Shown here: one piece after another, positions 17,707 through 25,856 of the stretch
Numbering within the stretch: position 1 is the stretch's first letter
Layout: each line of letters starts with the position of its first letter
Origin: an uncultured Flavobacteriaceae bacterium
Lineage (GTDB): Bacteria; Bacteroidota; Bacteroidia; Flavobacteriales; Flavobacteriaceae
Assembly: GCA_937929935.1 (NCBI GenBank)
Contig: CALFUL010000013.1
Location: 91,509-155,508, forward strand
DNA: 64,000 nt
Direction: 5' to 3'
Made by a program: the position numbers and the translations under genes
Notes under the pieces: generated by a model
Databases searched by the model: none
Told to the model about the DNA's origin: nothing
What the model saw: only the letters and a program-made list of their open reading frames with translations

Positions 17707-17946
17707 ATGGCAAGACAGAGCATTTCATTTACACAACCAAATGACGAATGGTTAAAATCACAAGTTGATACCCAAGAATATTCAAGTAAAAGTGAACTTG
17801 TTAACGACTTAATCAGACAAGCAAGAAACCAGCAAATCGAAATTGACTGGATTAAAGCTAAATTAGATAAAGCTGAGCATAATGGATTCTCTAATGATAG
17901 CAAGAAACAGATTTTAGCTCAGGCAAAGTCTATAGTTAATGACTGA
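17707..17946 (+). CDS. parD: ParD-family antitoxin
   Basis: A 79-residue protein with an N-terminal ribbon-helix-helix domain (ARQSISFTQPNDEWLKSQV, then SSKSELVNDLIRQAR) and a charged C-terminal tail that would wrap the toxin, as in ParD/CopG-type antitoxins. The 8-nt overlap with the following ParE gene is the standard organisation. It probably represses its own promoter through the tandem repeat upstream. Confidence 0.88.
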   Translation: MARQSISFTQPNDEWLKSQVDTQEYSSKSELVNDLIRQARNQQIEIDWIKAKLDKAEHNGFSNDSKKQILAQAKSIVND

Positions 17947-18226
17947 TTATAAACTAAGTAATGTCTCAAAAAATGACTTGATACGGATTCATCGATACGG
18001 AGTAAAAAAGTTTGGAATGGTCCAAGCTGACAAATACTTTGATTCTTTTTTTGAGTACTTCAACATCATTGCTCAAAGCCCCTATTCATTCGAATCAGTT
18101 GATTTTATAAAAAAAGGATATAAGCGGTGCATTTGTGGTACCGATAGTATTTATTATAAAATTAATGGAAACATCATTGAAATAATGGCAATTGTGGGAA
18201 GACAGGATTTAAAAAATATACTTTAA
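17939..18226 (+). CDS. parE: ParE-family toxin
   Basis: The 95-residue product is of RelE/ParE fold: two N-terminal helices (SKNDLIRIHRYGVKKFGMVQADKY), then the beta sheet with RCICGTDSIYYKINGNIIEIMAIVGRQD, where the YKI...I..I.GR.D ending is typical of ParE. ParE toxins usually poison DNA gyrase, whereas RelE relatives cleave mRNA; the motif set favours ParE. The frame is intact, so the module appears functional. It is followed by structured repeat copy B. Confidence 0.87.
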   Translation: MTDYKLSNVSKNDLIRIHRYGVKKFGMVQADKYFDSFFEYFNIIAQSPYSFESVDFIKKGYKRCICGTDSIYYKINGNIIEIMAIVGRQDLKNIL

Positions 18227-18242
18227 ACTCTTTCGGGGAAAT

Positions 18243-18464
18243 ACTGTTGCCAACAATGCTATAATTAATGTGGGGTTTAGGTTTTTACGCCAAGGTCTGC
18301 GTATATTTATGAAGTCGCTAAATTGAAAATTACGCGTCAGCGAAATGTTCAATTTTAGGCTTTGAACAAGAAAAAAAAAGCAAAACAAAAAGATTTCGCT
18401 ATGTGCGTGGCGCAACGGGAATAGTAAATTACCGCCCCACACTAATCATAACCAAGGCGTATTT
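18243..18464 (+). repeat. Structured intergenic repeat, copy B
   Basis: A roughly 220-base non-coding element whose outer arms pair: 18260-18275 (ends TGTGGGG) with 18435-18450 (begins CCCCACA), 14 of 16 positions complementary. An inner arm CTAAATTGAA (18318-18327) pairs with TTCAATTTTAG (18348-18358). It shares the TATGAAGTC block (18309-18317) and the 18360-18412 block ending GCTATGTGCGTGGCG with copy A. It starts at GTTGCCAAC (18246-18254), the inverse of GTTGGCAAC at 17634-17642. Confidence 0.7.
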
Positions 18465-18481
18465 TAAGACATGACATTTCA

Positions 18482-19141
18482 ATGAACTCAAAAGAATATT
18501 ACAAAATACTTCATACACCCTTACAAGAAAAGGACGATACCTCATTAATATATGGAGGAGGAATTTTTTTAGTTTTATTCGTAGTCATCAATTTTATTCC
18601 AATTGAACTCGCATTGAGAATGCCAGTTTTACTGGTAATTGTATTTATTTCAGTTTTTTGGGCAATACACAGAGCTGAAATTCTTAATAGAAACAAAATC
18701 ATTTGGGGAATATGCGCTTTTATTTTTCCTCCAATAACTTTAATTATTCTGGGTCTAATGGGTACCAAAATTGGTATAAAACCTATTAAGAAATTAGTAT
18801 ATGAACACCGAAAAAAATATGAAGAAAAAATACTAAATAACAAACTACCAGAAAAAGATGCCGTTGCATTGAATTCAAAAATTTATACTGAGCTATCAGC
18901 GCAATTAAAGAAAGACATTTCAAGTAAATTTAACGAGTTGAACATCGAACCTGATAGCGAACCAAACCAACCTTCATCACCTAGTCGGTTTACCATTTGG
19001 ATTGGTGGTCTCACTACCTCTTTATCTGCCACAAAAAGTAATAACAATACTATAATCAAAGCTAGAAACGGATACATTTTTAATTTTATTATTTTAATAC
19101 TAATTATAGCTGTTTTGATTTATGTAATCATTAAATCATAG
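18482..19141 (+). CDS. Membrane protein with three or four TM helices, unknown
   Basis: A protein of 219 residues with hydrophobic segments near 25-45, 48-62, 73-92 and a final helix at about 199-217. A basic, helical soluble loop lies between the last two. No family is recognised. It follows repeat copy B directly, and its neighbours are also accessory genes, so it is probably horizontally acquired. Confidence 0.5.
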   Translation: MNSKEYYKILHTPLQEKDDTSLIYGGGIFLVLFVVINFIPIELALRMPVLLVIVFISVFWAIHRAEILNRNKIIWGICAFIFPPITLIILGLMGTKIGIKPIKKLVYEHRKKYEEKILNNKLPEKDAVALNSKIYTELSAQLKKDISSKFNELNIEPDSEPNQPSSPSRFTIWIGGLTTSLSATKSNNNTIIKARNGYIFNFIILILIIAVLIYVIIKS

Positions 19142-19217
19142 CAAATATTACCGTGCTGTAAAACAGCCTATTAAAAAATAGATATTCTCATACCAATTGG
19201 CAAAGAGCTAAAAGAAG

Positions 19218-19976
19218 ATGGAAATACAATTAATAAGAAACGCAACATTAAAAATTAAATACGCCAACAAAACTATCTTGGTTGATCCAATGCTTTGTGA
19301 AAAAGAAACAATTCCGCCATTTATGAAGGGATTAAAAAAAAATCCAACCGTAGAATTACCAACCACCATTGAAACTATCATCAATGATGTTGATGCCGTT
19401 ATGGTAACCCATTCGCATCCTGATCATTTTGACTCTGTCTCTAGTGAAATGTTGGCTGAAAATATTCCAATATTTGCTACCCCTGCGGATAAAGACTTTT
19501 TCTCAAAACAAAATTTCAGTAATATCTCTATTGTTGAAGAACAAATAAGCTGGCAAGAAATTAACGTCACTAGAATTGAAGGACAACATGGTAGCGGACC
19601 CGTACTACCTCACATGGGGGAAGTTTCAGAGTTTGTGCTTCAATCAGAAAATGAGCCAACAATGTATATTGTCAGTGATACTATATTGGTTGATGCGGTT
19701 AAAGATGCGATAACAAAATATAAACCTAAAGTCATTGTAACCAATTCTGGAAATGGTGTTTTTCCGGGTCTAGAACAATTTCCGGTAATAATGGATGAAA
19801 AACAAACTGTTGAAGTTGCAAAATTAGCCAGTGATGCGACTATTATTGCCGTACATCTTGAGTCAATAGATTTTAATAAGGCTACCCGTCAATCTTTGAG
19901 GAATTTTGCAGCTAAAGAGGGTATTTCAGCAACGCAATTATTGATTCCTTCGGATGGAGAAACAGTTAAAATTTAA
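19218..19976 (+). CDS. Metallo-beta-lactamase fold hydrolase (UlaG-like)
   Basis: The 252-residue protein begins with the strand pattern IQLIRNATLKIKYANKTILVDPML, typical of the UlaG/YtnP-type MBL group. It carries the metal motif THSHPDHFD, then His in GQHGSG, Asp in IVSDTIL and His in IAVHLESID, so a complete two-metal site is present. Members are hydrolases of diverse small substrates, including lactonases; the substrate cannot be told. No signal peptide, so cytoplasmic. It stands alone on the plus strand with a short gap to a secreted protein gene. Confidence 0.85.
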   Translation: MEIQLIRNATLKIKYANKTILVDPMLCEKETIPPFMKGLKKNPTVELPTTIETIINDVDAVMVTHSHPDHFDSVSSEMLAENIPIFATPADKDFFSKQNFSNISIVEEQISWQEINVTRIEGQHGSGPVLPHMGEVSEFVLQSENEPTMYIVSDTILVDAVKDAITKYKPKVIVTNSGNGVFPGLEQFPVIMDEKQTVEVAKLASDATIIAVHLESIDFNKATRQSLRNFAAKEGISATQLLIPSDGETVKI

Positions 19977-20018
19977 AAAAGCGATTACTATAGTTGATTA
20001 AGGCATAATAGAATATCA

Positions 20019-20822
20019 ATGATAAAAATCATCCCCATACTAACCTTTCTCTTTTTGACTATTCATACATCAGGACAAAATTGCGAGTATGTTGCGTATT
20101 TTAGGTTGACTGATTTAGCTATTAAAGAATGTAAAAAAGAGAATTTTAAAGAAGCCAAGAAGAATTTCAAACTAGCATTTGAGAAAACAGTATTTCCACA
20201 AGGTCATGACTTAAGTTACGCCCTTTTTACCGCGAACAAGTTAAAAGATGACCAATGGAGCCTGCAGGTGGCCAAAAAGCTTGCCGAAGGAGGAATTCCG
20301 CTAAAGTACTTTGCGCAATTCAAAAAGAAGAAATGGTATAAAGAATTTCAGGCTAACTTTCACAAATATGATGAACACTACAAAGAACATTTTGATTTAG
20401 ATTTAAAGAATCGATTCTTAGATATTTATCAAAAGGACTTTGAACGTAATCAACAATATCACGAGTGGCGAGAAGGCAAAATTGAATTGACCTTACAAGA
20501 ACTAATCGATGGTGCTACTCAAGTAACATCAGAATTTAAAGAGTTCATTGATGAATATGGATTTCCTAGTGAGCAAAAGATGGGCTACAACTATGTACGT
20601 CGCATAAATCGTATTGAGGAATATAGTTCTGTAACACTACTCATTCATGTTTTTCAGATAGGAGATTTGACATTTAAAGACCGCATTGATGATTTTACTT
20701 GCTCAGGCGGAATTCATTCAAAATATAATAAAACCTTACATGAGATTCGCGGCTTTGGAAATGGAACCGGAATTAAACAAGAAATGGAAACCAGATATAC
20801 CAAATACAGAGGTGCGGAATAA
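20019..20822 (+). CDS. Secreted protein, unknown
   Basis: This 267-residue protein has a signal peptide (about 1-19, ending TSGQ). The mature part starts with a TPR-like helical region (AIKECKKENFKEAKKNFKLAF) and is rich in charged and aromatic residues. The C-terminal part (FIDEYGFPSEQKMG, then SSVTLLIHVFQIGD) resembles a domain seen in uncharacterised Bacteroidota proteins, without known function. Confidence 0.5.
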   Translation: MIKIIPILTFLFLTIHTSGQNCEYVAYFRLTDLAIKECKKENFKEAKKNFKLAFEKTVFPQGHDLSYALFTANKLKDDQWSLQVAKKLAEGGIPLKYFAQFKKKKWYKEFQANFHKYDEHYKEHFDLDLKNRFLDIYQKDFERNQQYHEWREGKIELTLQELIDGATQVTSEFKEFIDEYGFPSEQKMGYNYVRRINRIEEYSSVTLLIHVFQIGDLTFKDRIDDFTCSGGIHSKYNKTLHEIRGFGNGTGIKQEMETRYTKYRGAE

Positions 20823-20853
20823 TTCAATTTAATACCTTTAAAAAAATTGAAAA

Positions 20854-21435
20854 TTGAAAACAAAATTTTTTCTTATTCTCATTTTATCTCTTGTACTATC
20901 ATGTTCGAGCAGTTCTAAATTACTAAGACCTCAAATACAACCTGAAATACCAATAGCTGAATTATGTAGCAAGGGTATTTTACCCTTTAATACTAATTAC
21001 AAAAAATCATATTATAAAATTTTGCCCTACCTATTTTTTAATGAAGGCGGGACATTCATCAAAATTCATGGAGATTTTTACAACCTAAAATTTAATAGTA
21101 ATTCTGATATTAATATTATGCCCGGGTTTTGGAGTGATTATGGGTCTCATCAAAATTCATTAATAGTTCTTGTATCACTGAGTGAAACCTCAAAATTACC
21201 GCTAAAAGATATTCCTATATCAGTTGAATCGAGCAAGCATGGAACTTTTGAAAAGGAAAAACTTATTGGAAATCAAGGTATAAATAGGGTGCAACAAAGA
21301 ATCTTATTTGTAAAAAAACTAGAATTAGAAAATGAGTACGATGTATTGAATAAAATCAATGATGACGTAATTACTGTTACTATTGGCGGTCAGATTTATA
21401 AATTTTTAAACCCTGAATTAAGTTTGGATTACTAA
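20854..21435 (+). CDS. Lipoprotein, unknown
   Basis: A 193-residue protein starting at a TTG codon, with a lipoprotein signal (ILSLVLSC, cysteine near residue 17) followed by a serine-rich linker. The mature part is beta-rich, without recognised motifs. It follows the secreted protein gene by 31 nt, suggesting a two-gene unit. Confidence 0.5.
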   Translation: MKTKFFLILILSLVLSCSSSSKLLRPQIQPEIPIAELCSKGILPFNTNYKKSYYKILPYLFFNEGGTFIKIHGDFYNLKFNSNSDINIMPGFWSDYGSHQNSLIVLVSLSETSKLPLKDIPISVESSKHGTFEKEKLIGNQGINRVQQRILFVKKLELENEYDVLNKINDDVITVTIGGQIYKFLNPELSLDY

Positions 21436-21502
21436 AACCACTAACCCGCTCTTACGAGTTTCACAATCCTGCCAAAGTAGTAATTTGAAAAGTTAATCAT
21501 AG

Positions 21503-22549
21503 TTACACTTTCCCCCACCTAACATAAATCCAATTAAAGAATAACACACTTAGAACGCAAAGCAATGCCACTAGCGGTGTTGAAAACAAAGTGAGTATCG
21601 TAAAAATGGCCCCGTAATATATAGAGTAGACTACTAAAGAAAATCCAAAGCGAAGGGTTGCTGAGAATTCAGGCTCCCAAATTTTGGGTTTGACCACTAG
21701 TTTCCAAAAAATGAGAACTGGAAAATTCAAGAACCAAAAAATACTTTTTAAAAGCATGCCCATAATACTAGAACCACTTTTCAAATTTTCTACTGTATCT
21801 AATTTTAGGGTTTCGATTGTCTTATTGACAGCTTCAGGTTGCATGTAATCAACTTCAAGGGCATCAAGTTGTTTTTCTATTTCGTCATAAGTATCTACAG
21901 ACGCAATATGCGTAGTTAACTTTTTCATTCGCTCACTAACCAATTCTTTGATTGCTGCGACTGATTCTCTAACTTTTAAAGGGTTATAGTATTCTTTTAC
22001 CGCAATTGGTTCGCCATAATGTATGGCCGCCTTATCAGGAAAAGCCATCATATTCTTATAATTCAACCCAACGGGTACCATTTGAATATCTAAATCGGGG
22101 TGTGCCTCTAAGGTCGCAAATAAGATTCTAGTAAAACCTTTACTCAAGGGCCGTACCCGTCTTTGAAGGTTGTGATTTGCTTCAGGAAAAATGAGTAATG
22201 CTTCTTTATTTTTCAATAATGCTGTACACGATTCAAACACCGCCTGATTATTCTTTAAAGCATCACGACCATCACGAATGCGATATATAGGAAGCATTTG
22301 AAAAAACTTAAATACAGCTCTAAATACACTATTTTCAAATACATCAGATCGCGCTAAAAAAAAAGGTTTTCTAGTGCAATCAATGACAATTAAAAGCGAA
22401 TCTAAAAGCGCATTTTGATGATTGGGTAAGAATAGTACTGGTTTATCTTTTGGCACATTATCGAGTCCCTTAACTATTATTTTTCCAAAGTATAGGTGCA
22501 GGGCTGCCTTAATGATTGTTTTTACAATTTGATACGCGAAGTTTTTCAA
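21503..22549 (-). CDS. 1-acyl-glycerol-3-phosphate acyltransferase-like protein (PlsC family)
   Basis: The protein has 348 residues. The acyltransferase domain spans about 20-215, with motif I LPNHQNALLDSLL (catalytic His and Asp with five residues between, as in the NHxNxLxD subgroup), motif II around RSDVF and motif III FPEANHNLQRR. Two C-terminal hydrophobic helices (about 270-290 and 305-345) anchor it. It probably acylates lysophosphatidic acid or another glycerolipid at the inner membrane. The start lies 1 nt after the stop of the upstream BASS transporter gene, so the two are co-transcribed. Confidence 0.82.
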   Translation of the reverse strand: MKNFAYQIVKTIIKAALHLYFGKIIVKGLDNVPKDKPVLFLPNHQNALLDSLLIVIDCTRKPFFLARSDVFENSVFRAVFKFFQMLPIYRIRDGRDALKNNQAVFESCTALLKNKEALLIFPEANHNLQRRVRPLSKGFTRILFATLEAHPDLDIQMVPVGLNYKNMMAFPDKAAIHYGEPIAVKEYYNPLKVRESVAAIKELVSERMKKLTTHIASVDTYDEIEKQLDALEVDYMQPEAVNKTIETLKLDTVENLKSGSSIMGMLLKSIFWFLNFPVLIFWKLVVKPKIWEPEFSATLRFGFSLVVYSIYYGAIFTILTLFSTPLVALLCVLSVLFFNWIYVRWGKV

Positions 22550-22550
22550 T

Positions 22551-23465
22551 TCAAATGTCTTTATTGAATTTATATTGTCCCCAAATACTTGCTAAGACCA
22601 ATCCAGATACAATATGCCATATGCCCCAAAAGGCCGCCAATAATGCCATACCTCCTAAGCCATCAAAGAAAGTAAAGATGAGTAATAATCCCAATCCAGA
22701 ATTTTGAATTCCAGTTTCTATGGTAATACTTCTAGTATCTGCGTTTGATAATTTAAATAAGCGAGCTAGTGAAAATCCTGTAAAGAAAGCGAGCAAATTA
22801 TGTGCTAGTACCAAGAAAAAAACAAGAGCCACATACTCTAAAAACACAGCGCTATTATTAAATAAAGCTATGAAAATTAAGGCCACAAAAAATACAAGTG
22901 ATAAAACCTTTAATAGTTTAGAGAGTTTTTTAGCCAATTGAGGTTTTAGGTGCTTGACCCACATACCCAAAACTAAAGGTATGCCTAAAAGCAACGCCAC
23001 TAATTTGATCATTTTTAATGGCGAAATGGCAACCTCTAAAAGTATGCGTTCAGTTGGGGCATACAAAGAACCCCAAAATTGCAAATTCAAAGGCGTCATG
23101 AAAATAGCCATGACCGTTGCAATTGCTGTCAATGATATTGATAATGCTGTATTACCTTTCGCCAAATGGCTTATAAAATTTGAAATGTTACCGCCAGGGC
23201 AGGCTGCCACCATAAACATACCCAATGCAAAACTGGGCAACGGTTCTAACCAATAAATCAAAACAAAAGTGACCGCTGGCAATAGAATAAACTGACTAAA
23301 AACCCCAACAAGAATGGGTTTTGGATTTTTTAAAAGTGCCTTGAAATCTTGAATTGAAATATCTAAGGCGATACCAAACATGACTAATGACAACGCTAAA
23401 TTTAAGGCCCAAAGCGTTTGCTCGTCAAAATTTATTTGAATGCTGTCAATAAAAGAAGTAGTCAA
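22551..23465 (-). CDS. Bile acid:sodium symporter (BASS) family transporter
   Basis: The 304-residue integral membrane protein has about nine to ten helices. Family motifs: the N-terminal LALSLVMFGIALDI, and the discontinuous-helix motif AACPGGNISNFISHLAKGN, which carries sodium-coordinating residues in BASS proteins. A second crossover motif, TIETGIQNSGLGLLL, is also present. Substrates in this family include bile acids, pantothenate and other organic anions; the substrate here is unknown. It heads a two-gene unit with the acyltransferase. Confidence 0.88.
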   Translation of the reverse strand: MTTSFIDSIQINFDEQTLWALNLALSLVMFGIALDISIQDFKALLKNPKPILVGVFSQFILLPAVTFVLIYWLEPLPSFALGMFMVAACPGGNISNFISHLAKGNTALSISLTAIATVMAIFMTPLNLQFWGSLYAPTERILLEVAISPLKMIKLVALLLGIPLVLGMWVKHLKPQLAKKLSKLLKVLSLVFFVALIFIALFNNSAVFLEYVALVFFLVLAHNLLAFFTGFSLARLFKLSNADTRSITIETGIQNSGLGLLLIFTFFDGLGGMALLAAFWGIWHIVSGLVLASIWGQYKFNKDI

Positions 23466-23567
23466 TGTTGGCTTGCTTGATTAAAGACGTTGAAGTTAAA
23501 AAATCACTTTAGGTATATCAACTAATCACTGAAATACTTTTAACTTTAAACTTTAAAAAGAAGTAAG

Positions 23568-24128
23568 ATGGCAATGACCCCAAGTAATATGATGCCTTTA
23601 GGTACCGTGGCACCTGATTTTAATTTACCTGATACCGTGAGTGAAACGCATATGTCACTGCAGGCTATCAAAGGCAAAAAAGGCACCCTCGTTGCCTTTA
23701 TTTGTAACCACTGCCCTTTTGTAATTCACATCAACCCAGAATTCTCAAATATGGCGAAAGAATATCAAGAAAAAGGTATTGGGTTTGTGGCTATTTCAAG
23801 TAATGATGCTGAAAATTATCCGCAAGATGGGCCCCATTTAATGAAGCAAACGGCTGAAGAAAATAACTATACGTTTCCGTATCTCTATGATGAAAATCAA
23901 ACTATAGCAATGGCGTATGATGCTGCGTGTACTCCTGATTTTTATTTGTTTGATGCGCAATTAAAACTCGTGTATCGTGGGCAACTTGATGACTCAAGAC
24001 CCGGAAACGGACTGCCCGTGAATGGTAAAGATATACGTGATGCTGTGAATGCCTTACTCGAAAATAAATCGATTGACCCCAATCAAAAACCAAGTATTGG
24101 CTGTAATATCAAATGGTTGGCCCCCTAG
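23568..24128 (+). CDS. Thioredoxin-fold redoxin (AhpC/TSA family)
   Basis: The 186-residue protein has a peroxiredoxin/TlpA-like fold: DFNLPD, then FICNHCPFVIHINPEF with the CxxC active site (CNHC), AISSNDAENYPQDGP, and the cis-Pro region AACTPDFYLFD. A conserved tail ends GCNIKW. No signal peptide, so it acts in the cytoplasm, probably in thiol redox reactions. The last codons and stop lie within a CCCCCTAG... repeat that reads through the gene end, so the final residues may be repeat-derived. Confidence 0.85.
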   Translation: MAMTPSNMMPLGTVAPDFNLPDTVSETHMSLQAIKGKKGTLVAFICNHCPFVIHINPEFSNMAKEYQEKGIGFVAISSNDAENYPQDGPHLMKQTAEENNYTFPYLYDENQTIAMAYDAACTPDFYLFDAQLKLVYRGQLDDSRPGNGLPVNGKDIRDAVNALLENKSIDPNQKPSIGCNIKWLAP

Positions 24129-24142
24129 CCCCCAAAGGGGGA
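24119..24142. repeat. CCCCC-AAA-GGGGG hairpin element at gene end
   Basis: CCCCCTAG followed by CCCCC-AAA-GGGGG (24129-24141) forms a short G/C hairpin in an otherwise AT-rich region and includes the stop codon of the redoxin gene. Elements of this look are dispersed in many flavobacterial genomes. It could also act as terminator structure. Confidence 0.5.
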
Positions 24143-24193
24143 ATTATGTGATGTAATCCTAATTCATTTTAAATCACAAAATAACTAAAATGC

Positions 24194-24327
24194 CAGTTCG
24201 AGTGATTTTGAGGAACGTAAAATAGCTTGCCCGACTTTTGGCGAGTATCGAGAACCAATTAAGACTTTAAAATTCTTATTCTCAATATAAATTTCACTCA
24301 TCGTAATCGTAAAATTCACTCGAATTG
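24194..24327. repeat. Inverted-repeat bounded intergenic element
   Basis: CAGTTCGAGTGA (24194-24205) and TCACTCGAATTG (24316-24327) are complementary at 11 of 12 positions and bound about 130 bases that include a GCGAGTATCGAGAAC stretch. No reading frame of note. It looks like a dispersed non-coding repeat inserted next to the broken cupin gene. Confidence 0.5.
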
Positions 24328-24350
24328 ACAGAATTTTATAAAACCAATAA

Positions 24351-24671
24351 ATGAAAATAAATTCAAAAGATACGCTAGAGCAAAAAGCGATGCTGTTTTT
24401 AAAAATATATTTGAACATGGCATCTTAATCAGTTGAAGTTTATAAACCCAAAACTATTGATTTACAAAAGCCACATGATCGCGATGAAGTCTACGTGATT
24501 ATTTCTGGTCAAGACGAATTCATTAATCAAGATGCAAGAACCACCTTCGAAACCGGAGATTTGTTTTTTGTAAAAGCAGGAAATGAACACCGGTTTGAAA
24601 ATTTTACTGATGATTTTTCAACGTGGGTATTGTTCTACGTACCAAAAGGAGGGGAGAATTCACAACTATGA
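24351..24671 (+). pseudogene. Cupin domain protein, broken
   Basis: From 24432 to the TGA at 24669-24671 the frame encodes a cupin C-terminal part (VEVYKPKTIDLQKPHDRDE, then GDLFFVKAGNEHRFENF and STWVLFY), with the metal-binding His/Glu of motif 1 and His of motif 2. An ATG at 24351 lies in the same frame, but a TAA at 24426-24428 interrupts it. Between about 24405 and 24428 the expected sequence (FEHGIL) appears in another frame, consistent with a +2 and a +1 indel. The gene therefore looks inactivated, unless the downstream part is translated separately. Its end overlaps the convergent DinB gene by 6 bases. Confidence 0.75.
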
Positions 24672-25199
24672 TAACCAGCCTTCCCGTTGCGTTAAGGTTT
24701 CAATATGAGCAAAATGATGATGACCATGCCAAACATATTTGGCAATATTCTCTTCGACTGTTACGGCTATATTTCCTTCAGGATGTATGTAATGTCTTTT
24801 TAAATCATCCGTAGATAATCCTTTTAAAAAATAAACCAACTTAGCGTGTAAAGCAGTGATATACGTTAATGACATCTGAATTGGTGCCGTTTTCGCATCA
24901 AATAACTTACTCCATTCTTTTTCTTCATAAGCTTTGATCAAAGGTTCATTTTCAGTCATGGCCCATTTAAAACGGGTGTAACTGTGGTGATGACTATCAG
25001 CAATATGATGTATGACTTGCCTGACTGTCCATCCGCCAGGTCGATAGGGCGTATTTAATTGTTCTTCGGAAAAATCAGCCACTAATTTTTCTAGTCTTTC
25101 AGGAAGAATTTCTAAACTATGAATCCAATCTTCTATTTGTTTTACATCTTTAGCGGGTACATATGTAAATTTTCCTATGGGATATTTCAGTTTTTCCAT
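24666..25199 (-). CDS. DinB/YfiT-family metal-dependent hydrolase or thiol transferase
   Basis: The 177-residue four-helix bundle carries the DinB/YfiT signature YRPGGWTVRQVIHHIADSHHHSYTRFK in its first half (about 52-78) and the C-terminal metal motif VWHGHHHFAHI. Three histidines should bind a metal. Relatives include Bacillus YfiT/BstA, linked to bacillithiol transfer. Length is normal. It is cytoplasmic and encoded alone, convergent with the cupin pseudogene. Confidence 0.85.
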   Translation of the reverse strand: MEKLKYPIGKFTYVPAKDVKQIEDWIHSLEILPERLEKLVADFSEEQLNTPYRPGGWTVRQVIHHIADSHHHSYTRFKWAMTENEPLIKAYEEKEWSKLFDAKTAPIQMSLTYITALHAKLVYFLKGLSTDDLKRHYIHPEGNIAVTVEENIAKYVWHGHHHFAHIETLTQREGWLS

Positions 25200-25331
25200 G
25201 ACTTAAAAGTACTAAACTTTGGCACCAAAATTCATGTAAAAAAGAAGATAATTATGGGGTTAAAAAAATAAAAAGTAGGGTAAATAGATGAACAAGTTGT
25301 TTCAGCTACAACAAACAATTAATTCAAAAAA

Positions 25332-25850
25332 ATGAAACTTAAAAGACTTACCACTCTCTTGCTTTTCAGTATTCTCTTTCAGAGTTGCTGTACTTTTTAC
25401 GGAGACTGTGAAGACAGGTTTGATGATTCATTTATAGCATCAAACTTTACCCCAGTGGTCATAAAAAGAGCTGATTTTGAGGCCTCTATAAATTTATCAA
25501 ATTCAACAGCGATTGGCACCTCAGGAAAAATTTATATAGTTAATAATACATTGTTTATCAATGAGTTAAATAAAGGTTTTCATATTTATGATAATAGTGA
25601 CCCTAGCAACCCTAAGGCCCTTAAATTTTTAGAAGCCCCCGGTTCAACTGACCTTGCCATTCGAGATAATATGATTTACATCAATCAGGCTACTGACTTA
25701 ATTGCGGTGCAGTTTAACGCAACTACAAATGAAATCAGTTTAAAAAAGCGTATTTCAAACACCTTTCCACCGCTTCGTTCTCCAGATGGCTTTGAGGCGT
25801 ATGATATTCCTGAAAATTCAGTAGTTGTTGATTGGAAACCTAAAAATTAA
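25332..25850 (+). CDS. Lipoprotein with LVIVD-like repeat
   Basis: A 172-residue protein with a lipoprotein signal (LFQSC, two adjacent cysteines near 19-20). A repeat of LVIVD type is visible (YIVNNTLFINELNKGFHIYDNSDPSNPKAL is split by turns), resembling the start of a beta-propeller seen in the next gene. It ends 6 nt before that gene, so the pair is an operon and perhaps a duplicated or split propeller lipoprotein. Role unknown; surface exposed by inference. Confidence 0.6.
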   Translation: MKLKRLTTLLLFSILFQSCCTFYGDCEDRFDDSFIASNFTPVVIKRADFEASINLSNSTAIGTSGKIYIVNNTLFINELNKGFHIYDNSDPSNPKALKFLEAPGSTDLAIRDNMIYINQATDLIAVQFNATTNEISLKKRISNTFPPLRSPDGFEAYDIPENSVVVDWKPKN

Positions 25851-25856
25851 ATAAGC

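Noticed and set aside
24185..24418. A 77-codon minus-strand frame between redoxin and DinB genes
   Set aside because: It lies across an inverted repeat and opposite the cupin pseudogene, with no recognisable features.
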